NCBI RefSeq assembly: GCF_006546825.1
Contig: NZ_VICC01000011.1
Span: 1-64,000 of the forward strand
Direction: 5' to 3'
Length of the DNA: 64,000 nt
DNA from: Actinomyces oris
Lineage (GTDB): Bacteria; Actinomycetota; Actinomycetes; Actinomycetales; Actinomycetaceae
The notes beneath the pieces were generated by a model. That model worked only from the letters and a program-made list of their open reading frames with translations. It had not been told where the DNA came from and made no database searches. Numbering within the stretch: the first letter of the stretch is position 1; each line of letters starts with the position of its first letter. The translations under genes were made by a program, and so were the position numbers. Of the stretch, positions 1-9,019 are shown piece by piece.

Positions 1-22
1 CATCCCCATCAAGAACAGCTGA
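1..22 (+). CDS. 3' tail of an upstream lipoprotein paralogue (partial)
   Basis: Only the last six codons and the TGA stop (20-22) are in the window. They read IPIKNS, almost identical to the end of the next gene (DIPVKNS). The spacer to the next start is 14 nt and carries a GAAAGGA ribosome-binding site. The simplest reading is a tandem pair of paralogous lipoprotein genes in one operon, of which only the second is complete here. The inference rests on very few residues. Confidence 0.6.
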
Positions 23-36
23 AAGGACCCGCAGCC

Positions 37-1755
37 ATGCGTCGTCGTGTGTTTCTCTCCGGAGCAATTCTGACCGGTGTCGGGTTGCCGATGCTGGCCG
101 GGTGCAAGCTGCCCTGGCAGTCGAAGCATCAGGCCGGCCCGACTTCGGCGTCGGCCTCTGCGGGTGGGGCGTCAGGGGCGGCCGTGCCTGCGGCGTCGGC
201 GGCGCCTCAGGGTTGGCAGGAGTTCGACGCTCACGTCATGGGTCATCACCTGGGGTTCCAGGTCTCACCACTGGTGCGCCGCGACGAGAAGACCACCGTC
301 CTGGCCCTGAGACTGACGCGGGCCAAGGACGACGCCGCAGTCAAGGACATCGCCCAGGCCGTGTACTCCTCAGGCAATGAGTACACCGACACCTTCGAGG
401 CGACCCGGCCACTGTCGCGCCCCAGCAGCAATCGGCTCTCGCCCTTCGACTGGGGTGCGACCGGGGTGCGCCTGCTGGACCTGTCCACGAACCGGGCGTG
501 GGTGGCCACCACCGGTGTGGAAAACAAGGTCAAGGACAACTACAACAAGCTGGCACTTAAGCCGGGCGAGTCCACCAGCTGCTTCGTGCTCTTCGGACCG
601 GTGGATGCCAAGCAGGTCACCGCCTTCGTCCCCCAGGCCGGCTTCGTCACTGTCGACGTCGTGGGCAAGGACGCCCCTACCGCCTCCGGCGTTGACCTTG
701 CAGCCATGGACAAGGCCTTTGACAGTGTCGCCACCATCGGCTACTCCCGAGACAAGGCCAAACCCCACGAGGCGCTGGAAGCCCCAGTGACCATTGAGCG
801 CTTCGCACGAGCCCTGGATAACTCCACCAGCACCCACACCGGCGGCAAGGACATCACCGTCACCCTCGCCAGCGATGTCACCTTCGCCTCAGACTCAGCC
901 GACCTCGCTCCCGGAGCCGAGGCCCAGCTCAAGACCGTGGCCGGCCAGCTGGCCCAGTACCCCGACGGCGGGACGCTCACGATTGTGGGGCACACTGACG
1001 ACGTCCAGGACGACGCCTACAACCAGACCCTCTCCGAGAAACGCGCCAACGCCGTCAAGACCCGCCTCGCACAGCTCACCACGCTCGACAAGTGGCAGAC
1101 ATCCGTCTCGGGCAAGGGTGAGTCCGAGCCCAAGGTCAAGGACACCAGTGACGAGGCACGGGCCGTCAACCGACGCGTCGAGATCACCCTGACCCCCACC
1201 GGCGGCACCACGTCCAAGAACACTGCCCCGTCCGCCGGAACCGGTTCCTTGCCCGAGACCAAGGGCCCGGTCGCCAAGGGATCTGAAGGCGTCACTGTCA
1301 AAAGTGAGAGTGGCGACGACCAGCTCACCATCACCATCGACCACGTCACCCGCACCGGTGGCTACCTCCTCGGCCAGCTCCACACCACCATCAGCGCGAA
1401 GAAGGGCTCCACCCCCAGAGGCCTCGAGATCTGGCTCGGCGACAAAGAGGTTCTCTTCTCCAACTCCCGCAGCGAGGACGGCAGCAACGAGGCCACCGAG
1501 TTCTCTTCCGACGGGTTGACCCTCCTGGCCGGCGGCGAGCGCATCTACCCCGCCGACTACCTCGACGCCGGCTTCAAGACCCATGTCCCCCTCACCGAGC
1601 TCGAGCTCGTTCCCACTATCAAGGCCGGTACCACCACCGTCTGCGTCATCTGGCCCGACCCCGGCGGCGACACCGTCACCCTCGACCACGCAGCATGGAA
1701 AGAAGTCGCCGACTTCGCCTTCCGCCTCACCGACATCCCCGTCAAGAACAGCTGA
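37..1755 (+). CDS. OmpA-domain lipoprotein
   Basis: The 572-residue protein begins with MRRRVFLSGAILTG and a lipobox LAGC (Cys23). The RRRVFL stretch resembles a Tat signal, so the product is probably a membrane-anchored lipoprotein facing outside. Residues about 272-388 form an OmpA C-terminal-like domain (GHTDD around 319, then NQTLSEKRANAVKTRL and NRRVEITL), the fold that binds peptidoglycan in other families. The first 270 residues and the C-terminal 155 residues match no family I recognise. ATG at 37 follows GAAAGGA by 9 nt. An OmpA-like peptidoglycan anchor in a Gram-positive lipoprotein suggests an envelope role, but no specific function is shown. The preceding gene ends in nearly the same peptide, which suggests tandem duplication. 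Confidence 0.8.
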   Translation: MRRRVFLSGAILTGVGLPMLAGCKLPWQSKHQAGPTSASASAGGASGAAVPAASAAPQGWQEFDAHVMGHHLGFQVSPLVRRDEKTTVLALRLTRAKDDAAVKDIAQAVYSSGNEYTDTFEATRPLSRPSSNRLSPFDWGATGVRLLDLSTNRAWVATTGVENKVKDNYNKLALKPGESTSCFVLFGPVDAKQVTAFVPQAGFVTVDVVGKDAPTASGVDLAAMDKAFDSVATIGYSRDKAKPHEALEAPVTIERFARALDNSTSTHTGGKDITVTLASDVTFASDSADLAPGAEAQLKTVAGQLAQYPDGGTLTIVGHTDDVQDDAYNQTLSEKRANAVKTRLAQLTTLDKWQTSVSGKGESEPKVKDTSDEARAVNRRVEITLTPTGGTTSKNTAPSAGTGSLPETKGPVAKGSEGVTVKSESGDDQLTITIDHVTRTGGYLLGQLHTTISAKKGSTPRGLEIWLGDKEVLFSNSRSEDGSNEATEFSSDGLTLLAGGERIYPADYLDAGFKTHVPLTELELVPTIKAGTTTVCVIWPDPGGDTVTLDHAAWKEVADFAFRLTDIPVKNS

Positions 1756-1789
1756 GGTCTGTCCGGGACTCTCATAAGGCGGAGAGGTC

Positions 1790-1828
1790 GTCCCCGTCCT
1801 TGCGAGAGGGAGAGACAAGGACGGGGAC
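1790..1828 (+). terminator. Hairpin terminator after the OmpA-domain lipoprotein gene
   Basis: A 13-bp perfect stem (GTCCCCGTCCTTG at 1790-1802, complement at 1816-1828) encloses a 13-nt loop, 34 nt after the stop codon. There is no T-tract, as is common in high-GC actinobacteria. I see nothing gene-like between it and the next hairpin at 1986. Confidence 0.7.
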
Positions 1829-1985
1829 AACCGGCTTCTCCACTCCCCTCCCCCATTCGGTGCACCACCAACGCCTTCACCGTAGCCAGCGCGGCACCCC
1901 GCGGACCATGGGCAGATGCCCCCGTGGAGGACTCGGGCGGTCCCCGGGCAGGCCCCGGGGACTGGCACGCCCCCGCAGGCGAAGA

Positions 1986-2028
1986 ACGGCGTCGGCCGCC
2001 TCCCGGGAGGGGAGGCGGCCGACGCCGT
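1986..2028 (-). terminator. Terminator of the rplK-rplA operon
   Basis: A stem of about 17-18 bp (GGCGTCGGCCGCCTCC paired with its complement, loop CGGGAGG) lies just downstream of the rplA stop on the minus strand. It is GC-rich and has no clear U-tract. Confidence 0.7.
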
Positions 2029-2044
2029 CGTGAAGGAAAGAGCC

Positions 2045-2734
2045 TCAGGCCTTGGTGACATCCATCGGGATGCCGGGGCCCATGGTGGTGGTCATGGTGG
2101 CCTTGAGGATGTAGCGGCCCTTCGAGGTCGAGGGCTTGAGGCGCAGGACCTCCTCCAGGGCGGCCTGGAAGTTCTCCGTCAGCTTCTCCTCGGTGAAGGA
2201 GGCCTTACCGATGATGAAGTGGAGGTTGGAGGCACGGTCCACGCGGAACTCGATGCGGCCGCCCTTGATGTCGGAGACGGCCTTGGCCACGTCCATCGTC
2301 ACGGTGCCGGTGCGGGGGTTGGGCATGAGGCCACGGGGGCCCAGGACGCGGCCCAGGCGGCCGACCTTGCCCATGAGGTCCGGGGTGGCCACGGCGGCGT
2401 CGAAGTCCGTGTAGCCCTTGGCGACCTTCTCGATGAGCTCGTCACCACCGACCTCGTCCGCGCCGGCGGCGAGGGCCTGCTCGGCGCGCTCACCCTGGGC
2501 GAAGACGACGACGCGGGCGGTCTTACCGGTACCGTGCGGCAGGGACACGGTGCCGCGGACCATCTGGTCCGCCTTGCGGGGGTCGACCCCCAGGCGGAAG
2601 ACGACGTCCACGGTGGCGTCGAACTTGGTGATCGAGGTGGACTTGGCCAGATGAACGGCCTCGGCCGGGGTGTAGAGGACTCCGGACTGGATCTTCTCAG
2701 CCGCGGCGCGGTAGGCCTTGGAGCGCTTGGTCAT
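2045..2734 (-). CDS. rplA: 50S ribosomal protein L1
   Basis: The 229-residue protein is the normal length for bacterial uL1, which forms the L1 stalk next to the ribosomal E site and often represses its own operon by binding the mRNA. Family signatures are clear: [13 protein letters not shown] at the N-terminus, [11 protein letters not shown], and the highly conserved [15 protein letters not shown] around residues 128-142. The start has AAGGAGAAGCAG just upstream. It follows rplK by 98 nt in the same direction, the universal rplK-rplA order. Codon use is like its neighbours and nothing is odd. Confidence 0.98.
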   Translation of the reverse strand: MTKRSKAYRAAAEKIQSGVLYTPAEAVHLAKSTSITKFDATVDVVFRLGVDPRKADQMVRGTVSLPHGTGKTARVVVFAQGERAEQALAAGADEVGGDELIEKVAKGYTDFDAAVATPDLMGKVGRLGRVLGPRGLMPNPRTGTVTMDVAKAVSDIKGGRIEFRVDRASNLHFIIGKASFTEEKLTENFQAALEEVLRLKPSTSKGRYILKATMTTTMGPGIPMDVTKA

Positions 2735-2832
2735 CTGCTTCTCCTTGCAGTCGTGGTGTTCGGGCCGCGCGAGGCCCTTCCACGGTTTCGTATGGGGATT
2801 GAGTTGAGAGAGCCGGCAGACCGGCGAGTGCC

Positions 2833-3264
2833 TCAGGCCTCGACGGTGATGCCCATGGAGCGGGCGGTGCCGGCGATGATCTTGGCAGCGGCCTCGATGT
2901 CGTTGGCGTTGAGGTCGGGCATCTTGGACTCGGCGATCTCACGCACCTGAGCCTGGGTCAGGGAGGCCACCTTCACGGTGTGGGGGGTGGCGGAGCCCTT
3001 GGGGACGCCCGCGGCCTTCTTGATGAGCTCGGCGGCCGGCGGTGTCTTGGTGATGAAGGTGAAGGAGCGGTCCTCGTAGACGGTGATCTCCACGGGGATG
3101 ACGTTGCCGCGCTGCGACTCGGTCGCCGCGTTGTACGCCTTGCAGAACTCCATGATGTTGACGCCGTGGGCACCCAGGGCGGGGCCGATCGGCGGAGCGG
3201 GGTTGGCCTGGCCGGCCTGGATCTGGAGCTTAATCAGCCCGGCGACCTTCTTCTTGGGGGCCAT
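2833..3264 (-). CDS. rplK: 50S ribosomal protein L11
   Basis: The 143-residue protein matches bacterial uL11, which sits at the GTPase-associated centre of the large subunit and is needed for RelA-type stringent signalling. Signatures are [20 protein letters not shown] (residues 12-31, the proline-rich N-terminal domain contacted by thiostrepton) and the C-terminal rRNA-binding domain with GTARSMGI. It is followed by rplA and preceded by nusG, the standard arrangement. A hairpin terminator separates it from nusG, so it probably has its own promoter within 3265-3450. Confidence 0.98.
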   Translation of the reverse strand: MAPKKKVAGLIKLQIQAGQANPAPPIGPALGAHGVNIMEFCKAYNAATESQRGNVIPVEITVYEDRSFTFITKTPPAAELIKKAAGVPKGSATPHTVKVASLTQAQVREIAESKMPDLNANDIEAAAKIIAGTARSMGITVEA

Positions 3265-3295
3265 AGGAATGGGTCCTTCTTACTTGTCCGGATGT

Positions 3296-3316
3296 GCTGC
3301 ACGCCTGCCGTGCAGC
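3296..3316 (-). promoter_or_regulatory. Leader hairpin upstream of rplK
   Basis: An 8-bp perfect stem (GCTGCACG/CGTGCAGC, 5-nt loop) lies about 30 nt upstream of the rplK start on the minus strand. In many bacteria L1 represses rplK-rplA by binding a leader structure, and this hairpin is positioned for that. The resemblance to a real L1 site was not tested, so the assignment is tentative. Confidence 0.3.
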
Positions 3317-3389
3317 CGTGGGTGCATGCGCACACACAAGCGCTCATCGTAGCCCGCTGCCGGGCCGAGCAGGGAGCCCGGTGCGCGGT

Positions 3390-3412
3390 ATCACAGGAGA
3401 TCTGCCTGTGAT
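3390..3412. promoter_or_regulatory. 23-nt inverted repeat between nusG and rplK
   Basis: ATCACAGG and CCTGTGAT form perfect 8-bp arms around a 7-nt centre that itself contains AGATCT. It lies between the nusG terminator and rplK, where a rplK promoter would sit. It could be a protein-binding operator. No known regulator motif was recognised. Confidence 0.4.
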
Positions 3413-3452
3413 TCACGGCTCTTGAGTCGTGGCCGCTGGCGCGGCTCAGGCG

Positions 3453-3494
3453 GTTGTGGCCCGACGACGCTGTTCCGCGTCGTCGGGCCACAAC
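3453..3494 (-). terminator. Terminator of secE-nusG
   Basis: An 18-bp perfect stem (3453-3470 with 3477-3494, loop TGTTCC) lies 29 nt beyond the nusG stop on the minus strand. It is one of the strongest hairpins in the window and implies that rplK-rplA is mostly transcribed from its own promoter. Confidence 0.8.
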
Positions 3495-3523
3495 GGCTGA
3501 CGGGGCCTGTCCTCAGGTCCGCC

Positions 3524-4369
3524 TCAGATCTTGGCGACCTGGTTGAAGGAGAGCTCGGCCGGGGTGTCACGGCCGAACAGGGAGATGAGCACCTGGAGCT
3601 TCTGAGTCTCGGGAAGGATCTCGGCGATCGTGGCCGGGAGGGACTCGAAGGGGCCGTCGGTGACGATGACGGACTCGCCGACCTCGAAGGCGACCTCGAA
3701 GACCTGTCCGCCGGTGGCGATCTGGGTGCCGGAGCCGGACTCGGGGGCCGTGACCTCCGCAGCGGCGGCCTCCTTGGCGGCGATCTCCTCGGGCGTGGGG
3801 CCGAGCTGGGCGACGGCCTCCTCGAAGGTCAGCGGCACCGGGTTGTAGCGGTCCCCCACGAAGCCGGTCACGGCCGGGGTGTCCTTGATGGTGCGCCACA
3901 CCTTGTCCGAGGTCTCCGGGTCATCCAGGTCCATGCGCACGAACACGTAGCCGGGGATGCGCACCCGGGAGACTTCCTTCTTCTTGTTGCCGTTCTTGAT
4001 CTCGATGACCGTCTCCATGGGGACGGTGGCGTCGAAGATGTAGTCCTCGACCTCGAAGTTCTCGGCGCGGGCCATGATGTCGGCGGCCACGCGGCGCTCG
4101 TAGCCGGAGTAGGTGTGCAGCACGTACCACTGCCCCGGCAGGGCCGACATCTGGCGGCGGAACTCGGCCAGCGGGTCGACGACGGGCGTCTCCTCGGCCG
4201 GCGCGGCAGGCTCGGCGGCGGTCTCGGGCTGCGCCTGGGCCACCTCGTCGGTCACATCGGCCTGGGCGGCCTCAACCGGCTCGACGGTGTCACCGGCGTC
4301 GTCGGTCGCGAGCGAGGTCAGGGCCTCGACGTCGTCGGGGTTGGTCTGCGAGGAGACATCCTCAGACAT
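3524..4369 (-). CDS. nusG: Transcription termination/antitermination protein NusG
   Basis: NusG binds RNA polymerase and links it to Rho or the ribosome. The 281-residue protein has an acidic, Ala/Glu-rich N-terminal extension of about 80 residues, then the NGN domain ([19 protein letters not shown] from about residue 81; [23 protein letters not shown]). A KOW domain is at the C-terminus ([19 protein letters not shown] through [17 protein letters not shown]). An Ala/Glu-rich linker of about 45 residues separates NGN from KOW. Acidic N-terminal extensions are usual in actinobacterial NusG. It follows secE by 135 nt on the same strand. Confidence 0.96.
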   Translation of the reverse strand: MSEDVSSQTNPDDVEALTSLATDDAGDTVEPVEAAQADVTDEVAQAQPETAAEPAAPAEETPVVDPLAEFRRQMSALPGQWYVLHTYSGYERRVAADIMARAENFEVEDYIFDATVPMETVIEIKNGNKKKEVSRVRIPGYVFVRMDLDDPETSDKVWRTIKDTPAVTGFVGDRYNPVPLTFEEAVAQLGPTPEEIAAKEAAAAEVTAPESGSGTQIATGGQVFEVAFEVGESVIVTDGPFESLPATIAEILPETQKLQVLISLFGRDTPAELSFNQVAKI

Positions 4370-4504
4370 GGTGTACCTGCTTTCCAGTGGCGTGAGACGA
4401 GCGGATGCGACGGGCCGCGCGAGCAGCAGCGGCGTCGGGAGTAGACGTGGTCAGGGGCGCAACCGCGCATCCCCGATGAGGGTACGGCCCCAGAAGCCGG
4501 GAGG

Positions 4505-4741
4505 TCAGGCGAAGAGCCACATGACGGCCCGGTTGAAGGCGAAGTCCAGTACCCCGGTGAAGGCCATGATGGCGATGATGAAGACGACCACTACCGTGAA
4601 GTAGGTCCACAGCTCGTTCATGGTGGGCCAGACGACTTTGCGCAGCTCGTCAATGACCTGGCGGATGAACAGGGCGATGCGCCCGAAGAAGCCGCGCTTG
4701 GTGGCCGACTTGCCTGTCGCGGCGCGTGCGCTCTCGCTCAT
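4505..4741 (-). CDS. secE: Preprotein translocase subunit SecE
   Basis: SecE is the small essential subunit that clamps SecY in the SecYEG channel. The 78-residue protein has the single-TM form: an amphipathic segment with the conserved [20 protein letters not shown] (about residues 25-44), then one hydrophobic helix ([20 protein letters not shown]). Its place between tRNA-Trp and nusG is the classic actinobacterial order and confirms the call. Confidence 0.97.
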   Translation of the reverse strand: MSESARAATGKSATKRGFFGRIALFIRQVIDELRKVVWPTMNELWTYFTVVVVFIIAIMAFTGVLDFAFNRAVMWLFA

Positions 4742-4838
4742 GAATCTGGGTCCTCAGGGTCGACGGTCAGGTCAGTTCCCGCACAGCGGGGAGAAAGACG
4801 AAACCGACGGGATCTCCCGACAGATCCGCCGTTCTCAG

Positions 4839-4911
4839 CAGGGCAGGCGGGACTCGAACCCACAACCGCCGGTTTTGGAGACCGGTGCGCTACCAATTGC
4901 GCCACTGCCCT
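4839..4911 (-). tRNA. tRNA-Trp (anticodon CCA)
   Basis: A 73-nt cloverleaf can be folded by eye. The acceptor stem is AGGGCAG/CTGCCCT with discriminator G, the D arm is GCGC-AATTGGTA-GCGC, the anticodon arm is CCGGT-CTCCAAA-ACCGG, and the T arm is GTGGG-TTCGAGT-CCCGC. The anticodon CCA reads UGG. The 3' CCA is not encoded (the template continues CTG), so it must be added. It lies upstream of secE on the same strand, as in many actinobacteria. Confidence 0.97.
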
Positions 4912-5119
4912 TCAGCGGTGCTCTAGTCTGCCATACGAGGAAGCCTTTACGGTAACCGCAGGCCGTGGGGTGCGCCACGCCAGGGCCGGCCGGGGTGCGG
5001 CGCCACACCGCGCCCCCGGAGGTGCCCTGGAGGTGTCCCGGAGGTTCTCCGGCGTCGTTACTGACGGATCCGACGTGTTTCAGACGCACGGATGTCGCTG
5101 GTCGTGGGACCATGGTCGG

Positions 5120-6334
5120 GTGACACCTGCACCCACGCACCGCGTTTCCGCCCGCCTGTCCGCCATCGCCCCCTCCGCCACTCTGGCCGTCGACGCCAAG
5201 GCCAAGGCCCTCAAGGCCGCCGGCCGCCCCGTCATCGGCTTCGGCGCCGGAGAGCCCGACTTCCCCACCCCCGACTACATCGTTGAGGCCGCCGTCGCCG
5301 CCGCGAAGGACCCGGCCAACCACAAGTACTCCCCCGCTAAGGGCCTGCCGGTCCTGCGCGAGGCCATCGCCGCCAAGACGCTGCGCGACTCCGGCTACGA
5401 GGTCTCCCCCGACGACATCCTGGTCACCAACGGCGGTAAGCAGGCCGTCTTCCAGGCCTTCGCCGCACTCGTCGACCCCGGCGACGAGGTCCTGTTGCCC
5501 GCGCCCTACTGGACCACCTACCCCGAGGCCGTCGCCCTGGCCGGGGGGACCACGGTCGAGGTCTTCGCCGGGGCCGACCAGGACTACAAGGTCAGCGTTG
5601 ACCAGCTCGAGGCCGCCCGCACCGAGCGCACCAAGGTGCTGCTGCTGTGCTCGCCGTCGAACCCGACCGGCTCGGTCTACACGCCCGAGGAGCTCACCGC
5701 CATCGGCCAGTGGGCCCTGGAGCACGGGATCTGGGTCATCACCGATGAGATCTACGAGCACCTCCTCTACGACGGCGCCCAGACCGCACACGTCGTCAAG
5801 CTGGTTCCCGAGCTGGCTGAGCAGACGATCGTCCTCAACGGCGTGGCCAAGACCTACGCCATGACCGGATGGCGCGTGGGCTGGATGATCGCCCCCAGCG
5901 ACGTCATCAAGGCGGCCACGAACTTCCAGTCGCACCTGACCTCCAACGTCGCCAACGTCTCGCAGCGCGCGGCGCTGGCGGCCGTCAGCGGTGACCTGGC
6001 CGCCGTCGAGCAGATGCGCACCGCCTTCGACCGGCGCCGGCGCACCATGGTGGAGATGCTCTCGCAGATCGAGGGGCTGACCGTGCCCGTACCCCGCGGT
6101 GCCTTCTACGCCTACCCCAGCATCGAGGGACTCGTGGGGCGTACGCTGCGCGGCACCACGATCGACAGCTCGGCCACACTGGCCGCGCTCATCCTCGAGC
6201 ACGCCGAGGTCGCCATCGTTCCCGGTGAGGCCTTCGGACCCTCGGGCTTCGTGCGGCTGTCCTACGCGCTGGGCGACGACGACCTGGTCGAGGGCGTGGG
6301 CCGGGTCCAGAAGCTGCTGGCCGAGGTCGAGTAG
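5120..6334 (+). CDS. aspC: Aspartate aminotransferase-type PLP enzyme
   Basis: The product is a class I fold-type I aminotransferase that transfers amino groups between aspartate (or a related amino acid) and a 2-oxo acid. From GTG at 5120 it is 404 residues, the family's usual length. An upstream in-frame ATG at 4970 would add 50 residues with no family resemblance, so it is not used. Motifs are [13 protein letters not shown] near the N-terminus, [11 protein letters not shown] (cofactor phosphate binding), [11 protein letters not shown], and the Schiff-base lysine K244 in [20 protein letters not shown] near the end holds the substrate-carboxylate arginine. The GTG lies close behind a weak GGTCGGG. 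A 67-bp palindrome downstream probably acts as terminator. Exact substrate range is not shown by sequence. Confidence 0.9.
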   Translation: MTPAPTHRVSARLSAIAPSATLAVDAKAKALKAAGRPVIGFGAGEPDFPTPDYIVEAAVAAAKDPANHKYSPAKGLPVLREAIAAKTLRDSGYEVSPDDILVTNGGKQAVFQAFAALVDPGDEVLLPAPYWTTYPEAVALAGGTTVEVFAGADQDYKVSVDQLEAARTERTKVLLLCSPSNPTGSVYTPEELTAIGQWALEHGIWVITDEIYEHLLYDGAQTAHVVKLVPELAEQTIVLNGVAKTYAMTGWRVGWMIAPSDVIKAATNFQSHLTSNVANVSQRAALAAVSGDLAAVEQMRTAFDRRRRTMVEMLSQIEGLTVPVPRGAFYAYPSIEGLVGRTLRGTTIDSSATLAALILEHAEVAIVPGEAFGPSGFVRLSYALGDDDLVEGVGRVQKLLAEVE

Positions 6335-6358
6335 CGCCTGAGGCCCCGCCTCCGTCAT

Positions 6359-6425
6359 CGAGCCGGGCAGGTTTCGCGCGAGCCGACAGAGAGTCTGTCA
6401 GGCGCCGCGAAACCTGCCCGGCTCG
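6359..6425. repeat. 67-bp nested palindrome, copy 1
   Basis: Perfect 20-bp arms, CGAGCCGGGCAGGTTTCGCG at 6359-6378 and its complement at 6406-6425, enclose 27 nt that hold a second palindrome (GACAGA-GAG-TCTGTC). It lies 24 nt after the aminotransferase stop and may terminate it. The same 20-27-20 architecture recurs at 7541-7607 and 30886-30952. Confidence 0.9.
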
Positions 6426-6490
6426 GCGTTTGATACCAATGTGGTTGCGGACCGGCTTTCCGTGTCCTTCGGGGACCTATCATCCGATTT

Positions 6491-7534
6491 GTGCCCGCCC
6501 ACACTCCCGACGATGAATGTCGTGCCGCCGATCCCAGTACCGAGCCCGAGGTGCTGGAGTACCTCGCCAAGGCGTTTCCCGATCTGCGACCGGTCGTCGC
6601 CGCCAATCCCGCCATCCCCGCGGTGCTGCGAGAGCAGGTTCTCCAGATGGGCGCGAACGATCTCCCCAGCGTCTCACCCGCTTCCCCCACCAGCGCCATG
6701 GACGCATCAGACACGAACCGTCCGAGAACCGCGGAAACCGCGTGCCTACCCACGGCTTCAACCGCGGACTACAGCAGCGTCTCGACGTACTCCGCGACCC
6801 CCATCGAGACAGCTCCTCAGACGATGGCGCTGAAAGCCTCGTCGGCAGGACCAGTAACCGCTTCAGCTCCAGGGACCACAGCACCGCCCGCGTCCGGCAC
6901 CGCCACAGCAGCCTCGGCGGCACCGCCCCTCGACCGTCCTGCGCCTCGTTCCAGCTCTCATGCTGGGCTCATGACCGCACTGGTTGTCGTTCTGATCCTC
7001 GTCGTCGCTGCGGCCGGAGTCCTCGGCGGCATGCTTCTGGCGAACCGTGGACGACAGTCCGATACGACATCCGCCTCGGCCGCCACTGCGGCCCCCTCCT
7101 CAAGCGCGGGTACTGCGGCAGAGCAGGCCGCACCCCCCACCGGTGGGCCGATACTCCCCAGCGGCCCCGCCCTCCCCACGTCCACAACGACGTACTCCTA
7201 CCAGTACGTGGACACCCCGTCGAAGAACATCTCCTGCATCCTGTACGACGAGGGGGTGGGCTGCTCAATCCTGGAACGGAGCTACGCCTCCTCCGGGATG
7301 CAGGACTGCCCCGACCGGGAGTTCTCCATCGTGGCGCTCGCCGGTCGCACCGAGGTCCGCTGCGGAGAGGAGTACCTGGGACAGCCCGGGGACACCTTCC
7401 ACACGCTCCAGTACGGGGAGACCACGACGTTCTCCGACTACGCCTGCACCTCGCAGTCCAAAGGGATGACCTGCTGGAACACAATCACCGGCCGCGGTTT
7501 CACCATCTCCAGGGACTCACACGTCAGATTCTGA
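6491..7534 (+). CDS. LRV-like membrane protein with Cys-rich exported domain
   Basis: The 347-residue protein starts at GTG 6491. Residues about 10-55 (AADPSTEPEVLEYLAKAFPD, then AANPAIPAVLREQVL) look like variant leucine-rich (LRV) repeats, seen in many actinobacterial membrane proteins. A Ser/Thr/Ala/Pro linker follows, then one transmembrane helix at about 160-182 (LMTALVVVLILVVAAAGVLGG), a second low-complexity stretch, and an exported C-terminal domain of about 110 residues with six cysteines that could form disulfides. The predicted topology is N-in, C-out. Function is unknown. The gene sits alone between two 67-bp nested palindromes. An upstream in-frame ATG is not apparent. Confidence 0.75.
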   Translation: MPAHTPDDECRAADPSTEPEVLEYLAKAFPDLRPVVAANPAIPAVLREQVLQMGANDLPSVSPASPTSAMDASDTNRPRTAETACLPTASTADYSSVSTYSATPIETAPQTMALKASSAGPVTASAPGTTAPPASGTATAASAAPPLDRPAPRSSSHAGLMTALVVVLILVVAAAGVLGGMLLANRGRQSDTTSASAATAAPSSSAGTAAEQAAPPTGGPILPSGPALPTSTTTYSYQYVDTPSKNISCILYDEGVGCSILERSYASSGMQDCPDREFSIVALAGRTEVRCGEEYLGQPGDTFHTLQYGETTTFSDYACTSQSKGMTCWNTITGRGFTISRDSHVRF

Positions 7535-7540
7535 GCACCC

Positions 7541-7607
7541 CGATCCGGGCAGGTTCCGCGCAAGCCGACAGAGAGTCTGTCGGGTACCGCGAAGCCTGCC
7601 CGGCTCG
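7541..7607. repeat. 67-bp nested palindrome, copy 2
   Basis: It has the same 20-27-20 layout as the copy at 6359, with arms at 7541-7560 and 7588-7607 (three imperfect positions) and the same inner GACAGA-GAG-TCTGTC hairpin. It begins 7 nt after the stop codon of the LRV-like gene and may be a terminator for both convergent genes. Confidence 0.9.
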
Positions 7608-7625
7608 ACGTGCGATGGGTGGGCT

Positions 7626-8873
7626 TCAGTGGGCGCCGCGGCGGGCCTGGATCTCGCGGCCCTGCGCCAGCCAGGTCTCGGCGCGGGCCAGGCGGCCCTC
7701 GGCGTCGGGGCGCCACGGACCGCCGTCCTCGCGGCGGGCGCCGGCCACCAGGGACAGGACCACGCCAGCACAGCGCGCACGCAGAGAGACCGGATCCACC
7801 TGCCGCTCGGCCATGCGGGTCCAGGTCTCCAGGATGGGACGCAGCTTCGGGTAGGAGGCGGGTGCCAGGTGGTCCAGTACGCTGACGTGTCCCAGCAGAC
7901 AGGCCAGGTCGTCAACCCGGTAGCCGGGCCCCAGGGAGTCCACGTCGAGCAGGCTGGTGACGGACTCGCCCTCCATGAGGACATTGGCCTCATAGAAGTC
8001 GCCGTGGACCGGGACCGGCCGACCGGCGTCGGAGGCGGCCATGAGCTGCTCGACTCCCTCGGCCACGGCCCGGGCGCGGGCGGCGTGCTCAGGCAGGACC
8101 GTGGCGGCGGCGTGCGCGTAGTGGCGGGCCCGCTCCGACCAGGCGGCGTGCGCCGGCAACTGCATGGCGCTGGCCGGCAGGGCGTCCAACAACGAGATGA
8201 GGCCGTTGAAGACGCGTTCGCTGCGCGAGACGCTCATGCCCTGGGACAGTAGGCCGGACAGGGCCACTCCTCGACCGGTGGACAGCAGGACGAGCCCGTC
8301 GGGATCCTCCCGCAGGACCTCGGGCGCGGGCACGCCTGAGGCCGTCAGCAGGCGGTGGCGCTGGGCGAAGGACGGGGCCTGGCTCGGGCGCAGGACCTTG
8401 GCGTAGGCGGTGGTCTCATCCGGGAAGGTGGCGCGCACGACCGCTCGACGGGTGGGACGGTAGGCGACCATCGTGGCCTTGACCTGCGTGCCGATCCGGG
8501 CCGAGAGCAGCGAGGGCGTGCAGGCCACCACCAGGCCGGGAAGCTCGGGGTCGGCCGGGTGGCGCCACACATGGACCGCGGGGCCGTCCCCGCCGGTGGG
8601 GGCTACCCGGGTCAGTCCCGGTGCGTGCGGGTTGGACAGACGAGCCGTCGTAGCACACAGGTACTCGGTGGTAGAACGCCCGTTGGGCGCGACGACAACG
8701 GCCGTGTACCCCACGGACACCCCCGCTCCGGGGCGATGGTGGACTGAGTGGACCTCCCAGCTGGCCAGACGCTGGCCGGCCGGGGCGAGGGCGGCGGAGA
8801 GCACGGACGCGGCACGCGGCCCCGTCAGCAGGGCCACCTCCTCGGGCTCCTGGGACGCCGACGAGTGGTTCAT
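7626..8873 (-). CDS. APH-family phosphotransferase
   Basis: The 415-residue protein belongs to the aminoglycoside-phosphotransferase/choline-kinase fold. The C-terminal half carries the catalytic loop HGDFYEANVL (His290, Asp292) and the metal-binding LLDVDSLGPG about 15 residues later, in place of the usual DFG-like Asp. ATG at 8873 is chosen because codons further upstream overlap an AT-poor intergenic run without family similarity. The N-terminal 200 residues contain a nucleotide-lobe-like segment (AYAKVLRP) and an unassigned region. Such proteins phosphorylate small hydroxylated molecules and many are not resistance genes. The substrate cannot be told. It is convergent with the LRV-like gene. 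Confidence 0.8.
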   Translation of the reverse strand: MNHSSASQEPEEVALLTGPRAASVLSAALAPAGQRLASWEVHSVHHRPGAGVSVGYTAVVVAPNGRSTTEYLCATTARLSNPHAPGLTRVAPTGGDGPAVHVWRHPADPELPGLVVACTPSLLSARIGTQVKATMVAYRPTRRAVVRATFPDETTAYAKVLRPSQAPSFAQRHRLLTASGVPAPEVLREDPDGLVLLSTGRGVALSGLLSQGMSVSRSERVFNGLISLLDALPASAMQLPAHAAWSERARHYAHAAATVLPEHAARARAVAEGVEQLMAASDAGRPVPVHGDFYEANVLMEGESVTSLLDVDSLGPGYRVDDLACLLGHVSVLDHLAPASYPKLRPILETWTRMAERQVDPVSLRARCAGVVLSLVAGARREDGGPWRPDAEGRLARAETWLAQGREIQARRGAH

Positions 8874-9019
8874 AGCAGTTAGTCTGCCCCACCCACCTGA
8901 TGGTTCGCCTCCAAAACGGCCCCGGGTGTTCGACAACAGCGGAAGCCCACCCGTTCCCGCACGATGCGCCGTGTGGTCCAGGTGGAGGACGTGCAGGGGC
9001 ACAGATCTGCCACGAGATC

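Noticed and set aside
4835-6358. A 507-codon minus-strand open frame opposite the aminotransferase
   Set aside because: It is a high-GC antisense shadow: residues are dominated by Gly/Asp/Val/Leu runs, and it also reads across tRNA-Trp. The plus-strand gene has clear family motifs.
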